64,000 nt of DNA from Sediminicola sp. YIK13. GTDB taxonomy: Bacteria > Bacteroidota > Bacteroidia > Flavobacteriales > Flavobacteriaceae. Both the position numbers and the translations under genes were made by a program. Position 1 is the first letter of the stretch, and each line of letters starts with the position of its first letter. Location: the NCBI RefSeq assembly GCF_001430825.1, contig NZ_CP010535.1, forward strand, positions 3,328,501 through 3,392,500. Direction: 5' to 3'. The notes beneath the pieces were generated by a model, which worked only from the letters and a program-made list of their open reading frames with translations, was not told where the DNA came from and did no database searches. Positions 1-9,167 of this stretch are shown piece after piece.

Positions 1-165
1 ATTGCATGGGACTTTATGCACTTGAGGGATGAGAAAAGCTCTTTGAGAAGAACTATAGTTTGGACTCCGATTTTCCTGGTGGCTTATCTGATATTTATCT
101 TGTTGTTCGAGGCAGATTATATCTTTCAAGTATACAAGGAAGGTTTTATAAAATGGAATTTCTAA
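1..165 (+). CDS. Cytochrome c oxidase subunit IV-like protein, C-terminal end (partial)
   Basis: The first reading frame is open from the left edge to a TAA at 163-165, giving 54 residues. They contain one hydrophobic span (IFLVAYLIFILLF) followed by a short tail ending in KWNF. A single helix after a charged loop fits the last part of the small prokaryotic subunit IV of caa3-type oxidases. The identification rests mainly on context: an SCO chaperone and a DUF420 protein follow, as in flavobacterial oxidase loci. Only the tail is visible, so the exact family is not certain. A terminator follows 19 bases downstream. Confidence 0.6.
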   Translation: MAWDFMHLRDEKSSLRRTIVWTPIFLVAYLIFILLFEADYIFQVYKEGFIKWNF

Positions 166-183
166 CGTATAATTAACAGAATT

Positions 184-213
184 AAAAGACGGTTTTTATA
201 CCGTCTTTTTTAT
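184..213 (+). terminator. Rho-independent terminator after the oxidase subunit gene
   Basis: A perfect 9-bp stem (AAAAGACGG at 184-192, CCGTCTTTT at 201-209) with an 8-base loop runs into a T-rich tract. It separates the oxidase subunit tail from the next gene. The T tract also creates TATTTTTG at 211-218, which matches the Bacteroidota -7 element TAnnTTTG 17 bases before the next start codon, so terminator and promoter may overlap here. No good -33 TTG is seen. Confidence 0.75.
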
Positions 214-234
214 TTTTGTACCCTACCTTATAGC

Positions 235-867
235 ATGAAAAAAGTATTTGTTTTAGTCGTTTTATTTATACTTCCCATTGTTGCCTATTTATTTTTTGCC
301 TCGGGTATAAATAATTTTGGAAAGCTTCCCATTCTTACGGAAAAGGTATCCGATATTTCCATTATAGATCCGGCATATACCCTACAGGATAAAATTACCA
401 TACTTGGTTTTTTGGGTGAGAATGTAGAGCTTAAAAAAGGGAATGCCTTTAATCTGAACCAAAAAATATATAAGCCTTTCTACGAATTCAACGATTTTCA
501 ATTCGTCATGGTCATGCCCAAGGGCACAGAGGCAAAGGTGGAGGAATTGAAAAAAGATTTAGGAAGTCTGGGGGATATTTCCAAATGGAAGTTTATCTAT
601 GGGGAACCAGAGGAAATAAAGTCCATGTTCGCCAGCTTACAAACAGATCTCACACTAGAGGACAACCTGAGTACATCTTTTGTTTTTATTGTGGATAAGG
701 ATAAAAGCCTAAGAGGAAGAAAGGACGATGAAGGCAATGGCACCAAATATGGCTTTAATACCTCTTCAGTGGCCGATCTGAACAATAAGATGGAGGATGA
801 CGTAAAAATCATTTTTGCGGAATATCGCATGGCCTTAAAGAAGAACAATGCCGAAAGAAGCAACTAA
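235..867 (+). CDS. Thioredoxin-fold-like membrane protein of the oxidase assembly locus
   Basis: This 210-residue protein has an uncleaved-looking N-terminal membrane segment (residues 4-22) and a soluble alpha/beta remainder. It lacks a CxxC motif. A stretch near residues 85-165 (QFVMVMPKGTEAKV, then FVFIVDKDKSLRGRKDDEG) resembles the second half of SCO/thioredoxin-like folds. Its TAA shares one base with the ATG of the SCO gene, so the two are translationally coupled. Similar proteins sit next to SCO genes in flavobacteria, and a role in oxidase maturation is inferred from that position only. No catalytic residues can be named. Confidence 0.7.
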   Translation: MKKVFVLVVLFILPIVAYLFFASGINNFGKLPILTEKVSDISIIDPAYTLQDKITILGFLGENVELKKGNAFNLNQKIYKPFYEFNDFQFVMVMPKGTEAKVEELKKDLGSLGDISKWKFIYGEPEEIKSMFASLQTDLTLEDNLSTSFVFIVDKDKSLRGRKDDEGNGTKYGFNTSSVADLNNKMEDDVKIIFAEYRMALKKNNAERSN

Positions 868-1592
868 TGAAGAATAAATACACATATGTTTGGGTTTCAT
901 TGATTGTGTTGATTTTCGGGATTATTTTTATTCCTAGGATCGTAGACCGTATACAGAGTGGTTCTATTGTGGAGAACGACCGCATGAACGTAAAGAACAA
1001 CAGCGGAGCCTTGTCGTATATCGAATTTAATGGCGAAAAAAGAAAGGTGCCTTCATTTTCATTGGTCAACCAAGATAGCCTAGTCATCACAGAAAAAGAT
1101 TATAGGGGCAAAGTGTATGTGGTAGAATTTTTCTTCACTACCTGTCCGAGTATTTGTCCGATAATGAACAAAAATTTGGTGGAGATTCAGGAAGAATTTA
1201 AAGATTTTCAAAATTTTGGAGTGGCTTCGTTTACCATTAATCCAGAGTACGACACCCCGACGGTTTTGAAGAAGTATGCCGAATCCTATGGGATAACTAA
1301 TATAGATTGGCATTTGTTGACCGGTAGTCATGAAGAAATCTACGACTTGGCCAATAACGGCTTCAATATTTTTGCGGCCCAAACACCCAATGCCCCTGGA
1401 GGTTTTGAACATTCGGGACTTTTTGCCTTGATTGATAAAAAAGGGTTTATCAGGTCCCGGGTCGATGACTTTGGAAACCCAATTATTTATTACAGGGGGA
1501 CTATCTCTGAATCTGAAGGTCAGAACGAACAGGGAGAAAAAGAACAGATTGCGATTTTAAAAGAGGATATTAAAAAATTATTGGAAGAATAG
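867..1592 (+). CDS. SCO1/SenC family copper chaperone
   Basis: The product (241 aa) is anchored by an N-terminal helix (residues 7-25) and carries the SCO copper site: CPSIC with Cys93 and Cys97, and a distal His in FEHSGLFALID. SCO proteins deliver copper to, or reduce, the CuA site of cytochrome c oxidase on the periplasmic face. The gene overlaps its upstream neighbour by one base and is followed after one base by a DUF420 gene, consistent with an oxidase assembly operon. The family assignment is secure; the exact client oxidase lies mostly outside the window. Confidence 0.93.
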   Translation: MKNKYTYVWVSLIVLIFGIIFIPRIVDRIQSGSIVENDRMNVKNNSGALSYIEFNGEKRKVPSFSLVNQDSLVITEKDYRGKVYVVEFFFTTCPSICPIMNKNLVEIQEEFKDFQNFGVASFTINPEYDTPTVLKKYAESYGITNIDWHLLTGSHEEIYDLANNGFNIFAAQTPNAPGGFEHSGLFALIDKKGFIRSRVDDFGNPIIYYRGTISESEGQNEQGEKEQIAILKEDIKKLLEE

Positions 1593-1593
1593 G

Positions 1594-2127
1594 ATGGATG
1601 CCATTGCTTTAAAAGAGAAGAAATTTAATAAACTTATCACCTTGGTTTCCGTGGTGATCCCAGTAGTGGTTGCTATCTTGTTTGGGGTAAAATTGCCGAA
1701 TGTGGAGCCACTTTCCTTTTTGCCGCCAATTTATGCGGCTACAAATGGGCTTACTGCCCTTTTGTTGATAGTTGCAGTCTGGGCCATAAAAAATGGAAAG
1801 AGAACGTTGCACCAGAATCTAATGACCACATGTATTGCATTGTCCTTGGCGTTCTTGGTCATGTACGTGGCCTATCATATGACCTCGGACTCCACAACCT
1901 TTGGAGGGGAAGGATGGATCAAATGGGTTTATTATTTTATACTGGTCACACATATCATTTTGTCCATAGCCATTATTCCTTTGGTATTGAGAACCTATGC
2001 CAGAGCTTATTTGAAGAAGTTTGAAGCACATAGAAAATTGGCAAAGATTACCTTTCCAATATGGCTTTATGTAGCTGTTACAGGGGTGGTAGTCTATTTG
2101 ATGATTTCCCCTTACTATATTCAATAA
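1594..2127 (+). CDS. DUF420 family membrane protein (CtaM-like)
   Basis: This 177-residue polytopic protein has about five hydrophobic helices and conserved-looking His residues between them (LHQNLMTT, AYHMTSD, VTHIILS). These features match the DUF420 family, which includes CtaM, required for some haem-copper oxidases in Firmicutes. It starts directly after the SCO stop codon, which supports a role in oxidase assembly. That role is known for relatives and inferred here. Length and topology are normal for the family. Confidence 0.85.
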   Translation: MDAIALKEKKFNKLITLVSVVIPVVVAILFGVKLPNVEPLSFLPPIYAATNGLTALLLIVAVWAIKNGKRTLHQNLMTTCIALSLAFLVMYVAYHMTSDSTTFGGEGWIKWVYYFILVTHIILSIAIIPLVLRTYARAYLKKFEAHRKLAKITFPIWLYVAVTGVVVYLMISPYYIQ

Positions 2128-2142
2128 TCTAAAGTACGAATT

Positions 2143-2361
2143 TTGAAAAATAAAAGCATCCTAGTTGTTCTAACCCTCTTAGCAGTCTTTCTGCCACAAT
2201 TTATGGAGGCCCAATGTGCCATGTGTCGGGCAGTCTTGGAGAGCGAGGCCGATACCTCTGCTGCGGAAGGGATCAATAACGGGATAGTCTACCTTATGGC
2301 GGTTCCCTATATTTTGGTAGCAGGCTTATTTTATTTCATCTATAGAAAGATGAGAACTTAG
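2143..2361 (+). CDS. Small secreted or membrane protein with a CAMC motif
   Basis: The 72-residue product begins at a TTG codon; no ATG in frame would keep the signal sequence. It has a signal peptide (to about residue 23), then CAMC close to the mature N-terminus, and a C-terminal membrane helix (YLMAVPYILVAGLFYFIYRK). CxxC plus one helix next to SCO and DUF420 genes suggests a role in redox or metal handling during oxidase assembly, but this is inference. It lies 15 bases after the DUF420 stop, in the same operon. Small proteins of this design are frequent at flavobacterial oxidase loci. Confidence 0.7.
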   Translation: MKNKSILVVLTLLAVFLPQFMEAQCAMCRAVLESEADTSAAEGINNGIVYLMAVPYILVAGLFYFIYRKMRT

Positions 2362-2743
2362 GGCGGTTAGAGCCTATTTAAGATACTAGCATTTCCAATG
2401 AATGCCTTCAACAATCACTCAATGTTGTCAGTTTCATTTACGCAACTTTAGTTGCTATCCCAGCACCTTTTACCACTCCTATTTTTTCCCCTCTCCAGGT
2501 AATACGCGATCATGAAGATCAGGAGACTTACCTAAAACGTAGTTCTAAAGTTTGTCCTTTTCATTAATCACCTGTAGCACGCCGCTAATTTGTAATTAGG
2601 ATGCATTTTCTTTTAACAGGAAAGTCTCCAAAAAATAAAGAAATAGTCCATTTAAAAATATTTTGGACAAAAAGTTGTAACAAAAAGCAATCTTCCTAGT
2701 CTTATCAGCGTACCTAATCGAAAACATCCAATTCAATTTTGTT
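2362..2743 (+). promoter_or_regulatory. Intergenic region upstream of the ABC export operon, with a dyad and a sigma-54-like sequence
   Basis: No gene is seen in these 382 bases. Near the downstream end, GTCCA at 2646-2650 and TGGAC at 2664-2668 form a 5-bp inverted repeat around an AT-rich spacer. TGGACAAAAAGTTGTA at 2664-2679 has the TGG and TTG blocks of a sigma-54 promoter at the right spacing, but GT where GC is expected. A further small inverted repeat (CTAATT/AATTAG) lies near 2588-2600. Whether any of these control the operon is unproven. Confidence 0.3.
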
Positions 2744-3445
2744 ATGATAGAAATTAAAGATCTTCATAAATCCTATAAGATGGGAAGCAATTCCCTCCAT
2801 GTATTAAAAGGTATTAATTTTTCCGTTGAAGAAGGAGAGTTGGTAGCAATCATGGGTTCTTCGGGATCAGGTAAATCAACCTTATTGAATATTCTGGGAA
2901 TGTTGGATGAATTGGATAAAGGTTCCTATACTTTAGATGGTGTACCTATTGTAAATCTTAACGAAACCAAGGCAGCCAATTATCGAAACAAATTTCTGGG
3001 CTTTGTATTTCAGTCCTTCAACCTAATCAATTATAAAACAGCTCTTGAAAATGTTGCCCTGCCCCTTTACTACCAAAAGGTAGGAAGGAAAGAACGACAA
3101 GAAAAGGCTTTGAAATATTTGGAACAGGTAGGTCTAAAGGAATGGGCAGGGCATCTTCCCAATGAGCTTTCTGGTGGACAAAAACAGCGTGTGGCCATTG
3201 CACGGGCTATGGCGGCCGAACCCAAAGTATTGTTGGCAGATGAGCCAACGGGTGCACTGGACAGTAAAACGTCTTATGAAGTAATGGATCTTATCCAAAA
3301 AATTAACGACAAGGGAAATACCATCTTAATCGTTACGCATGAACCTGATATTGCCAATATGTGCAAGCGTATCGTTCATTTGAAGGATGGGATAATTCTG
3401 GAAGATAAAAGGGTTGAACAAGTAAGAGCGTCGCAATATGTTTAG
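2744..3445 (+). CDS. MacB-type ABC transporter ATP-binding protein
   Basis: The protein (233 aa) carries all ABC ATPase motifs: Walker [10 protein letters not shown] (about residue 38), a Q-loop (VFQSFNLI), the signature LSGGQKQR, Walker B ending [11 protein letters not shown], and the switch His in IVTHEPD. It belongs to the LolD/MacB-type class that serves mechanotransmission-type permeases. It opens a five-gene operon and overlaps the first permease gene by 8 bases. It would power export or envelope processes through the permeases, adaptor and TolC channel that follow. The substrate is unknown. Confidence 0.95.
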   Translation: MIEIKDLHKSYKMGSNSLHVLKGINFSVEEGELVAIMGSSGSGKSTLLNILGMLDELDKGSYTLDGVPIVNLNETKAANYRNKFLGFVFQSFNLINYKTALENVALPLYYQKVGRKERQEKALKYLEQVGLKEWAGHLPNELSGGQKQRVAIARAMAAEPKVLLADEPTGALDSKTSYEVMDLIQKINDKGNTILIVTHEPDIANMCKRIVHLKDGIILEDKRVEQVRASQYV

Positions 3446-4667
3446 TAGGGACAATTGGAAAGAAATTTTCCAGACGATTCAAAAGAATAAACTGAGGACA
3501 TTTTTGTCCGGGTTTACCGTTGCACTGGGTATTTTCATCTTCGTTGTTCTCTTTGGTTTCGGAAACGGACTGATCAACACCTTTGATGAATTTTTTGGGG
3601 ACGATGCCACCAATGTATTTTTTGTATTTCCAGGACGGACCACAAAACCATACAAGGGCTTCAAGGCAAATAGGCAAATAGAATTTGAAAATAGCGATTT
3701 AGCTGATATAGAAAAGAATTTTCCAATGTTCCTGGAGTATACCACCCCAAGGATTTCTAGAAGTAGCTTGGTAAAATATAAGAATGAATCCAATAACTAT
3801 TCCAATAGAGCTGTAGGTCCTGCACATCAGTTTGCAGAAAAGACGATCATGATGAAGGGTAGGTACATCAACGAAGCTGATGTCACCAATAGAACTAAAT
3901 ATGCTGTTATCGGAAGATTGGTAGAAAAGGATCTATTTGGTACGGATAATTCCATAGGCAACTATATTGACATAGGCGGTAGTGCATTTATGGTCATTGG
4001 AGTTTTTCAGGACGAGGGTGGAGACAATGAGGAAAGGACCATATATATACCGTACACCACAAGACAGCTTATTGAGAAGAATACAGATAAGATAGATCAA
4101 ATTATTGTTGGGTTTAGACCGGAAATTGGATATGTCGGGGCGATGGCCTTTGATAGGAGTCTGACAAGGTTCATTAAGGATAAGAAAAATATCAGTCCAG
4201 ATGACGAGAGCGGAATTTTTATCAGAAATATTGCCGATCAGTTAAAACAAAACCAACAATTCGCAAGGGTTTTACAGATAATTGTGGCCTTTGTGGCCTT
4301 CGGGACCATTATTGCCGGAATTATAGGGATCAGTAATATTATGGTTTTCGTGGTCAAGGAGCGAACCAAGGAACTGGGAATCAGAAAGGCATTGGGAGCT
4401 ACTCCTAAGTCAGTCATTGGCACCATTTTGTTGGAGTCCGTATTTATTACTACGGTATCGGGCTTCATAGGAATGATCTTGGGAATTGCCATATTGGGAT
4501 CCCTTGGAGATACCTTAAAAGATTATTTTATTACCAATCCATTTATCAATTTAACCATGGCCATTACAGCCACTATAGTATTGATTTTCTTTGGTGCACT
4601 TGCAGGTTATTTACCTGCCAAAAGAGCGGCCGATATAAAACCAATTGTAGCTTTAAGAGACGAATAA
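3438..4667 (+). CDS. MacB-like ABC permease 1
   Basis: The 409-residue product has the MacB/FtsX layout: an N-terminal helix (about residues 20-42), a large periplasmic domain, and three C-terminal helices (about 280-400) with the conserved VKERTKELGIRKALGATP coupling region and the ending PAKRAADIKPIVALRDE. It overlaps the ATPase gene by 8 bases and stops one base before a second permease gene. The two permeases probably form a heterodimer. MacB-type pumps use the adaptor and TolC to move substrates from the periplasm outwards. Confidence 0.93.
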   Translation: MFSRDNWKEIFQTIQKNKLRTFLSGFTVALGIFIFVVLFGFGNGLINTFDEFFGDDATNVFFVFPGRTTKPYKGFKANRQIEFENSDLADIEKNFPMFLEYTTPRISRSSLVKYKNESNNYSNRAVGPAHQFAEKTIMMKGRYINEADVTNRTKYAVIGRLVEKDLFGTDNSIGNYIDIGGSAFMVIGVFQDEGGDNEERTIYIPYTTRQLIEKNTDKIDQIIVGFRPEIGYVGAMAFDRSLTRFIKDKKNISPDDESGIFIRNIADQLKQNQQFARVLQIIVAFVAFGTIIAGIIGISNIMVFVVKERTKELGIRKALGATPKSVIGTILLESVFITTVSGFIGMILGIAILGSLGDTLKDYFITNPFINLTMAITATIVLIFFGALAGYLPAKRAADIKPIVALRDE

Positions 4668-4668
4668 C

Positions 4669-5931
4669 ATGCGATTTATATTTGACAGAAATACATGGCA
4701 GGAAATATACGGTTCTATAAGTAAGAACAAGACCCGTACCATCATTACGGTGGTTGGTGTTTTGTGGGGTATTTTTATTTATATCGTATTGTCCGGTGCG
4801 GCAAAGGGGTTGGACAATGGTTTTGAAAAACAATTTGAAAATGTGGCCATGAACAGTATGTTCGCTTGGGCGCAAAGTACAAGCATGCCTTATAAAGGAT
4901 TTAAAACCGGAAGGCAGTTGCAACTAAAACTACAGGATGTAACCGTGCTAGAAAATAGGGTTCCAGAGATACAATATATTGCCCCAAGAAACGTAAAGGG
5001 TATTTTTGGCAGCGGTCCTGCGCAGATTATTAGAGGTACCAAGTCTGGGAATTATGCGGTTTATGGGGATTATCCTGTATTGACAAAAATAGCCACTAAG
5101 AAGATATATGATGGGGGCAGGTTCATCAATGATGAGGATATAGACCAGGCACGAAAGGTCTGTGTCATTGGAGAACGTACCCAAAAAGAGATATTTGAAA
5201 AAGGAGAGGATCCTATAGGAGGATTTATTAGGATCGATAATGTGTTCTTTCAAGTAGTAGGTGTGCACAAATTTACACCTGGTGGTGGGTTCGAAAGTGA
5301 TTCGGATATCTATATCCCGTTCAGTACTTTTAAAAAATTGTACAATACCGGTGAAGATGTTTCTTGGTTGACCATTGCAGCGTATGACGATGCAGATGTG
5401 ATTCAGGTAGAAAAAGACGTGAAAGCCCTCCTTAAAACCATTCACAATGTGAATCCCAAGGACGAAAGGGCTTTTGGTTCCTTTAATCTGGGAGAGATTT
5501 TTAATAGAATTGTGGGATTTGCGGAAGGCCTGACCTTTTTATCCCTGGTAGTGGGAATAGCTACTATACTGGCTGGGGTCATAGGAATTGGAAATATTCT
5601 TTTGATCTCCGTTAAGGAAAGAACCAAAGAATTGGGGGTTAGACGGGCTTTGGGTGCAACACCACGAGAGGTACGCGCCCTTATTATATTGGAGTCGGTG
5701 CTATTGACCATGATTGCTGGAGTTATCGGTATCATATTGGGAGCAGGAGTGTTGAGCATAATCAACGGTTTAACGCAGGATACAGATTTCCCCTATGCCA
5801 ACCCAACAGTGCCCATCCCTTATGTTCTAGGGGCCTTGGCAATAATGGTCATCCTAGGAACATTGATCGGGTTGATACCTGCCCAACGTGCCGTAAGCAT
5901 AAAACCAATTGACGCATTAAGAGAAGAATAA
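4669..5931 (+). CDS. MacB-like ABC permease 2
   Basis: This 420-residue permease is a paralogue of the one just upstream, with the same topology: one helix near residues 22-44, a periplasmic domain, three helices after about residue 285, and the motif VKERTKELGVRRALGATP. It ends in PAQRAVSIKPIDALREE. Having two different permeases instead of one MacB fusion is common in Bacteroidota, where ATPase and permeases are separate genes. It follows permease 1 after one base and precedes the adaptor gene by 33 bases. Confidence 0.93.
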   Translation: MRFIFDRNTWQEIYGSISKNKTRTIITVVGVLWGIFIYIVLSGAAKGLDNGFEKQFENVAMNSMFAWAQSTSMPYKGFKTGRQLQLKLQDVTVLENRVPEIQYIAPRNVKGIFGSGPAQIIRGTKSGNYAVYGDYPVLTKIATKKIYDGGRFINDEDIDQARKVCVIGERTQKEIFEKGEDPIGGFIRIDNVFFQVVGVHKFTPGGGFESDSDIYIPFSTFKKLYNTGEDVSWLTIAAYDDADVIQVEKDVKALLKTIHNVNPKDERAFGSFNLGEIFNRIVGFAEGLTFLSLVVGIATILAGVIGIGNILLISVKERTKELGVRRALGATPREVRALIILESVLLTMIAGVIGIILGAGVLSIINGLTQDTDFPYANPTVPIPYVLGALAIMVILGTLIGLIPAQRAVSIKPIDALREE

Positions 5932-5964
5932 ACTAAACTATATCATTAAATAAAGACGATCAAA

Positions 5965-7095
5965 ATGAACAAAATTCTAAAATACGTATTGATAGGAGTC
6001 GTAGTGTTGGGAGCATTATGGGCTGCAGCATTTTTCGTAAAAACGAATAGCAAATCTGCCATTACATATGAAACAAAAAATCCTTTTACCGCCAATGTGG
6101 AAAAGAAAACTGTGGCCACGGGAAAGGTAGTGCCCGAGGATGAGGTTCAGATTAAACCTCAAGTTTCAGGTATTATCGATAAGATATATCTAAAAGAAGG
6201 TGCTAAAGTGAAGGCAGGAGATTTGATCGCAAAAATTAAGGTGGTTCCCAATGAGCAATCTTTAAACCAAGCCAAGGGACGTGTAAAGAATGCAGAAATT
6301 GCATTGAATAACACCAAAATTGAATACGATAGAAATAAAATACTATTTGATAAAGGGGTTGTTTCCAGTCAGGATTTTAATTCACAACAACTTCGGTATG
6401 ACCAAGCTAAATTGGAATTGCAAAATGCACAATCCGATTATCAGATCATCCGTGTTGGATCTGCTGGAGGCTCAGCAACCGCCAATACAAACATTAGAGC
6501 CTTGGTATCGGGAACTATATTGGAGATCCCAGTAAAAGAAGGGGATCAAGTGATCCAAAGTAACAATTTCAATGACGGAACCACCATTGCTACCATTGCG
6601 GATTTAAGTATCATGATCTTTGAAGGAAAGGTAGATGAAGGGGAAGTTGGAAAGTTGCAATTGGGGATGCCGCTAAAGATTAGTTTGGGCGCCATCAATG
6701 ATAAGGAATTTGATGCCAAACTTAGGTTTATTGCACCAAAAGGTGTGGAAGAATCTGGAGCAGTTCAGTTTAAGATTGAAGGGGATGTGACCGTTGAGGA
6801 CGACTTTTTAATTCGTGCTGGTTATAGTGCAAATGCGTCCCTTGTTTTGGAGAAAAAAGACAGCGTTATGGTGATTCCGGAAGCCTTGTTGCAATTTGAT
6901 AAAACTACAGATGAGCCCTATGTGGAAATCTTAACGGGCGACCAGAAATTTGAGCGTAAAGATGTTAAAATAGGAATTTCGGACGGTGTCAATGTAGAAA
7001 TTGTAGAAGGGATTACCAAGGATGACAAAGTAAAGATTTGGAACAAGACAGAGCCTATTAAGAAGGGAACTGAGGAAGACGAAGAAAAAAACTAA
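5965..7095 (+). CDS. MacA/HlyD-type periplasmic adaptor subunit
   Basis: The product (376 aa) has an N-terminal membrane anchor (residues 5-24), a split biotinyl-lipoyl-like domain (VQIKPQVSGIIDKIYLKEGA and later IRALVSGTILEIPVKEGD), an alpha-helical hairpin between them (about residues 98-155), and beta-barrel and membrane-proximal parts after residue 200. This is the standard membrane-fusion protein design that bridges an inner-membrane pump and TolC. It ends in an acidic, lysine-rich tail. It is cotranscribed with the two permeases and the TolC-like gene. Confidence 0.93.
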   Translation: MNKILKYVLIGVVVLGALWAAAFFVKTNSKSAITYETKNPFTANVEKKTVATGKVVPEDEVQIKPQVSGIIDKIYLKEGAKVKAGDLIAKIKVVPNEQSLNQAKGRVKNAEIALNNTKIEYDRNKILFDKGVVSSQDFNSQQLRYDQAKLELQNAQSDYQIIRVGSAGGSATANTNIRALVSGTILEIPVKEGDQVIQSNNFNDGTTIATIADLSIMIFEGKVDEGEVGKLQLGMPLKISLGAINDKEFDAKLRFIAPKGVEESGAVQFKIEGDVTVEDDFLIRAGYSANASLVLEKKDSVMVIPEALLQFDKTTDEPYVEILTGDQKFERKDVKIGISDGVNVEIVEGITKDDKVKIWNKTEPIKKGTEEDEEKN

Positions 7096-7124
7096 ACTAG
7101 TTCAATCATCAAAAACAGTTACCA

Positions 7125-8474
7125 ATGAAAATTAAGTTTATAATAGTTTTGGTTCTTTTTTCAATAGGATCGGTTACGGCACAAATGAAGAAATGGACGT
7201 TACAAGAGTGTGTCGATTACGCCTACGAGAATAATTTGAGTATTGAGCAGTTTGAATTGGATTTGGAAAGTATAAAACTCGATAAATCGGATGCCATTGG
7301 AGGTTTTCTTCCAAGTTTAAGTGCCTCTTCCACTTTATCTGGAAATACTGGATTATCCTTTGACCCTACCAACAATCAGCCTGTAACCACAACCATTGTT
7401 ACGGCGTCTGGTGGATTGTCATCTTCCGCAGTTCTTTTTGACGGCCTAAGAAACATCCATAGACTGAACCGTGCCAAGCTTGCAGCCCTTGCCAGCCAGT
7501 ATAGATTGGAAGATTTAAAAGACGATATTGGATTGTCTGTAGCCAATGGATACTTGCAAATATTATTGAACAAGGAATCTCTTGTAGTTTTTAAGGCACA
7601 GTATGCTGTTACGGAACAAGATTTAAAACGCACCAAAGAGTTGGTAGAATCGGGCGTGGTGCCTATGGGCGATTTATTGGAGGTAGAAGCAACAGCTGCT
7701 ACTCAGGAGCAACAAATTGTAAATGCGGAGAACCTTGTGTTTATTTCCCGTATTAATTTGGCCCAGTTACTGCAGATCACGGATTACGATAATTTTGATA
7801 TCGTGGACCAAGAATTTATGGTGCCGCCATCCAATATATTGGACAATTCTCCTAAGACTATTTTTGATAAGGCACTTACCTTCAGGAATGATATTAAGTT
7901 AGCCGAATCTAATGTAGATGTTGCGGAGAAAGATTTAGACATTGCCAAGGGTGCGCTTTATCCTACGTTAAGAGGTTTTTTTAACTATAATACGAGATAC
8001 TCGGATCAGCCGTCATTTGATCCCGTTACCAACACGTTTATGACCACAAGTTTTGGGGATCAATTATGGATGAACGATGGTATCTCTTATGGTGCCCAGT
8101 TAAGCATTCCTATATTCAATGGCTTTAGTGTGAAGAACAATATCAAAAGGTCAGAAATTAATGTTGACAGGTCAAGGCTTCAATTAGAGCAGGACAAATT
8201 GGCCTTGGAAGCAAATGTGAACCAAGCGTATGCTGATGTCAAAAATTCTTATAAGTCCTATGAGGCTGCTCAAAAGACGTTAGAAGCTAGAAAAACGGCC
8301 TATGAGTATACAAGGGAACGTTTTGAGGTAGGATTGATGAATGCCTTCGATTTTAGCCAGTCACAAGCTAGGGTAGATAATGCAGAGGCAGATTTGATAC
8401 GTACAAAATATGACTATATTTTTAGATTGAAGGTATTAGAGTTTTATTTTGGTATTCCTATAACCGTAAACTAA
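7125..8474 (+). CDS. TolC family outer-membrane efflux protein
   Basis: The 449-residue protein has a signal peptide ending near VTAQ (residue 20) and the two-repeat, helix-rich pattern of TolC channels. It starts with WTLQECVDYAYENN, the usual first mature helix. Late motifs such as YEYTRERFEVGLMNAFDFSQSQ are typical of the second repeat. It closes the operon begun by the ABC ATPase and would form the outer-membrane exit duct. Length is normal for the family. Confidence 0.95.
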   Translation: MKIKFIIVLVLFSIGSVTAQMKKWTLQECVDYAYENNLSIEQFELDLESIKLDKSDAIGGFLPSLSASSTLSGNTGLSFDPTNNQPVTTTIVTASGGLSSSAVLFDGLRNIHRLNRAKLAALASQYRLEDLKDDIGLSVANGYLQILLNKESLVVFKAQYAVTEQDLKRTKELVESGVVPMGDLLEVEATAATQEQQIVNAENLVFISRINLAQLLQITDYDNFDIVDQEFMVPPSNILDNSPKTIFDKALTFRNDIKLAESNVDVAEKDLDIAKGALYPTLRGFFNYNTRYSDQPSFDPVTNTFMTTSFGDQLWMNDGISYGAQLSIPIFNGFSVKNNIKRSEINVDRSRLQLEQDKLALEANVNQAYADVKNSYKSYEAAQKTLEARKTAYEYTRERFEVGLMNAFDFSQSQARVDNAEADLIRTKYDYIFRLKVLEFYFGIPITVN

Positions 8475-8476
8475 AG

Positions 8477-8484
8477 TATATTTG
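8477..8484 (+). promoter_or_regulatory. Candidate -7 promoter element for tsaB
   Basis: TATATTTG fits the Bacteroidota -7 consensus TAnnTTTG, in the 18-base gap between the TolC gene and tsaB. A TTTG lies at 8448-8451, but the 25-base spacer is longer than the usual 17-23. The element is only 9 bases before the start codon, so the leader would be very short. Confidence 0.35.
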
Positions 8485-8492
8485 TTGCCATT

Positions 8493-9167
8493 ATGGCTTT
8501 GATATTAAATTTAGAAACCGCGACAACAAATTGTTCGGTATGTTTGGCAAAAGATGGGAAGGTAATAGCTATCAAAGAATTTGATAGTGCCAATTACTCC
8601 CATGCAGAACAATTACATAATTTTATAAAGGAAGTCTTGAAAAAGGCTTCCTTTTCATTGCAAGATATAGATGCCGTAGCCGTAAGCAAGGGTCCTGGGT
8701 CTTATACCGGACTGCGTATTGGTGTTTCAGCAGCTAAAGGGTTGTGTTTTTCTTTGGATGTACCGCTTATTTCCATCCCTACCCTTGAGAGTATGGCCCA
8801 TCAGCTTGTGGTGCCAGAGGGTCATCTGATTATTCCCGTTTTAGATGCCCGAAGGATGGAGGTTTATTCTGCTGTTTATAGCCGTGATCTAAAGGAGATA
8901 AGGGCTACAGAAGCTGAGATCATCAATGAGGATTCATTTAAGGAATATACAGACACCCACACCCTTCATATAATGGGCAGTGGAGCGGAGAAGTGCAAAG
9001 GAGTCTTAAACCACCCCAATATTGTATTGGATACAACAGTTGTTCCTTCTGCTAGGGAGATGGCACAATTGTCCCAAAAAAAATTCGAAGCAAGCGACTT
9101 TGAAAATGTCGCCTACTTCGAACCGTATTATTTAAAAGATTTTGTTTTGCAGAAGAAAAAGGCCTAG
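8493..9167 (+). CDS. tsaB: tRNA threonylcarbamoyladenosine biosynthesis protein TsaB
   Basis: The 224-residue product has the TsaB/Kae1-like ASKHA start (ILNLETATTNCSVCLAKDGK), the SHAEQLHNFI segment and the VSKGPGSYTGLRIGVSAAKGL motif. TsaB is the partner of TsaD in making the t6A modification at position 37 of tRNAs that read ANN codons. It is cytoplasmic and normally essential. The last four bases overlap the end of the convergent MscS gene. Length matches the family. Confidence 0.95.
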   Translation: MALILNLETATTNCSVCLAKDGKVIAIKEFDSANYSHAEQLHNFIKEVLKKASFSLQDIDAVAVSKGPGSYTGLRIGVSAAKGLCFSLDVPLISIPTLESMAHQLVVPEGHLIIPVLDARRMEVYSAVYSRDLKEIRATEAEIINEDSFKEYTDTHTLHIMGSGAEKCKGVLNHPNIVLDTTVVPSAREMAQLSQKKFEASDFENVAYFEPYYLKDFVLQKKKA

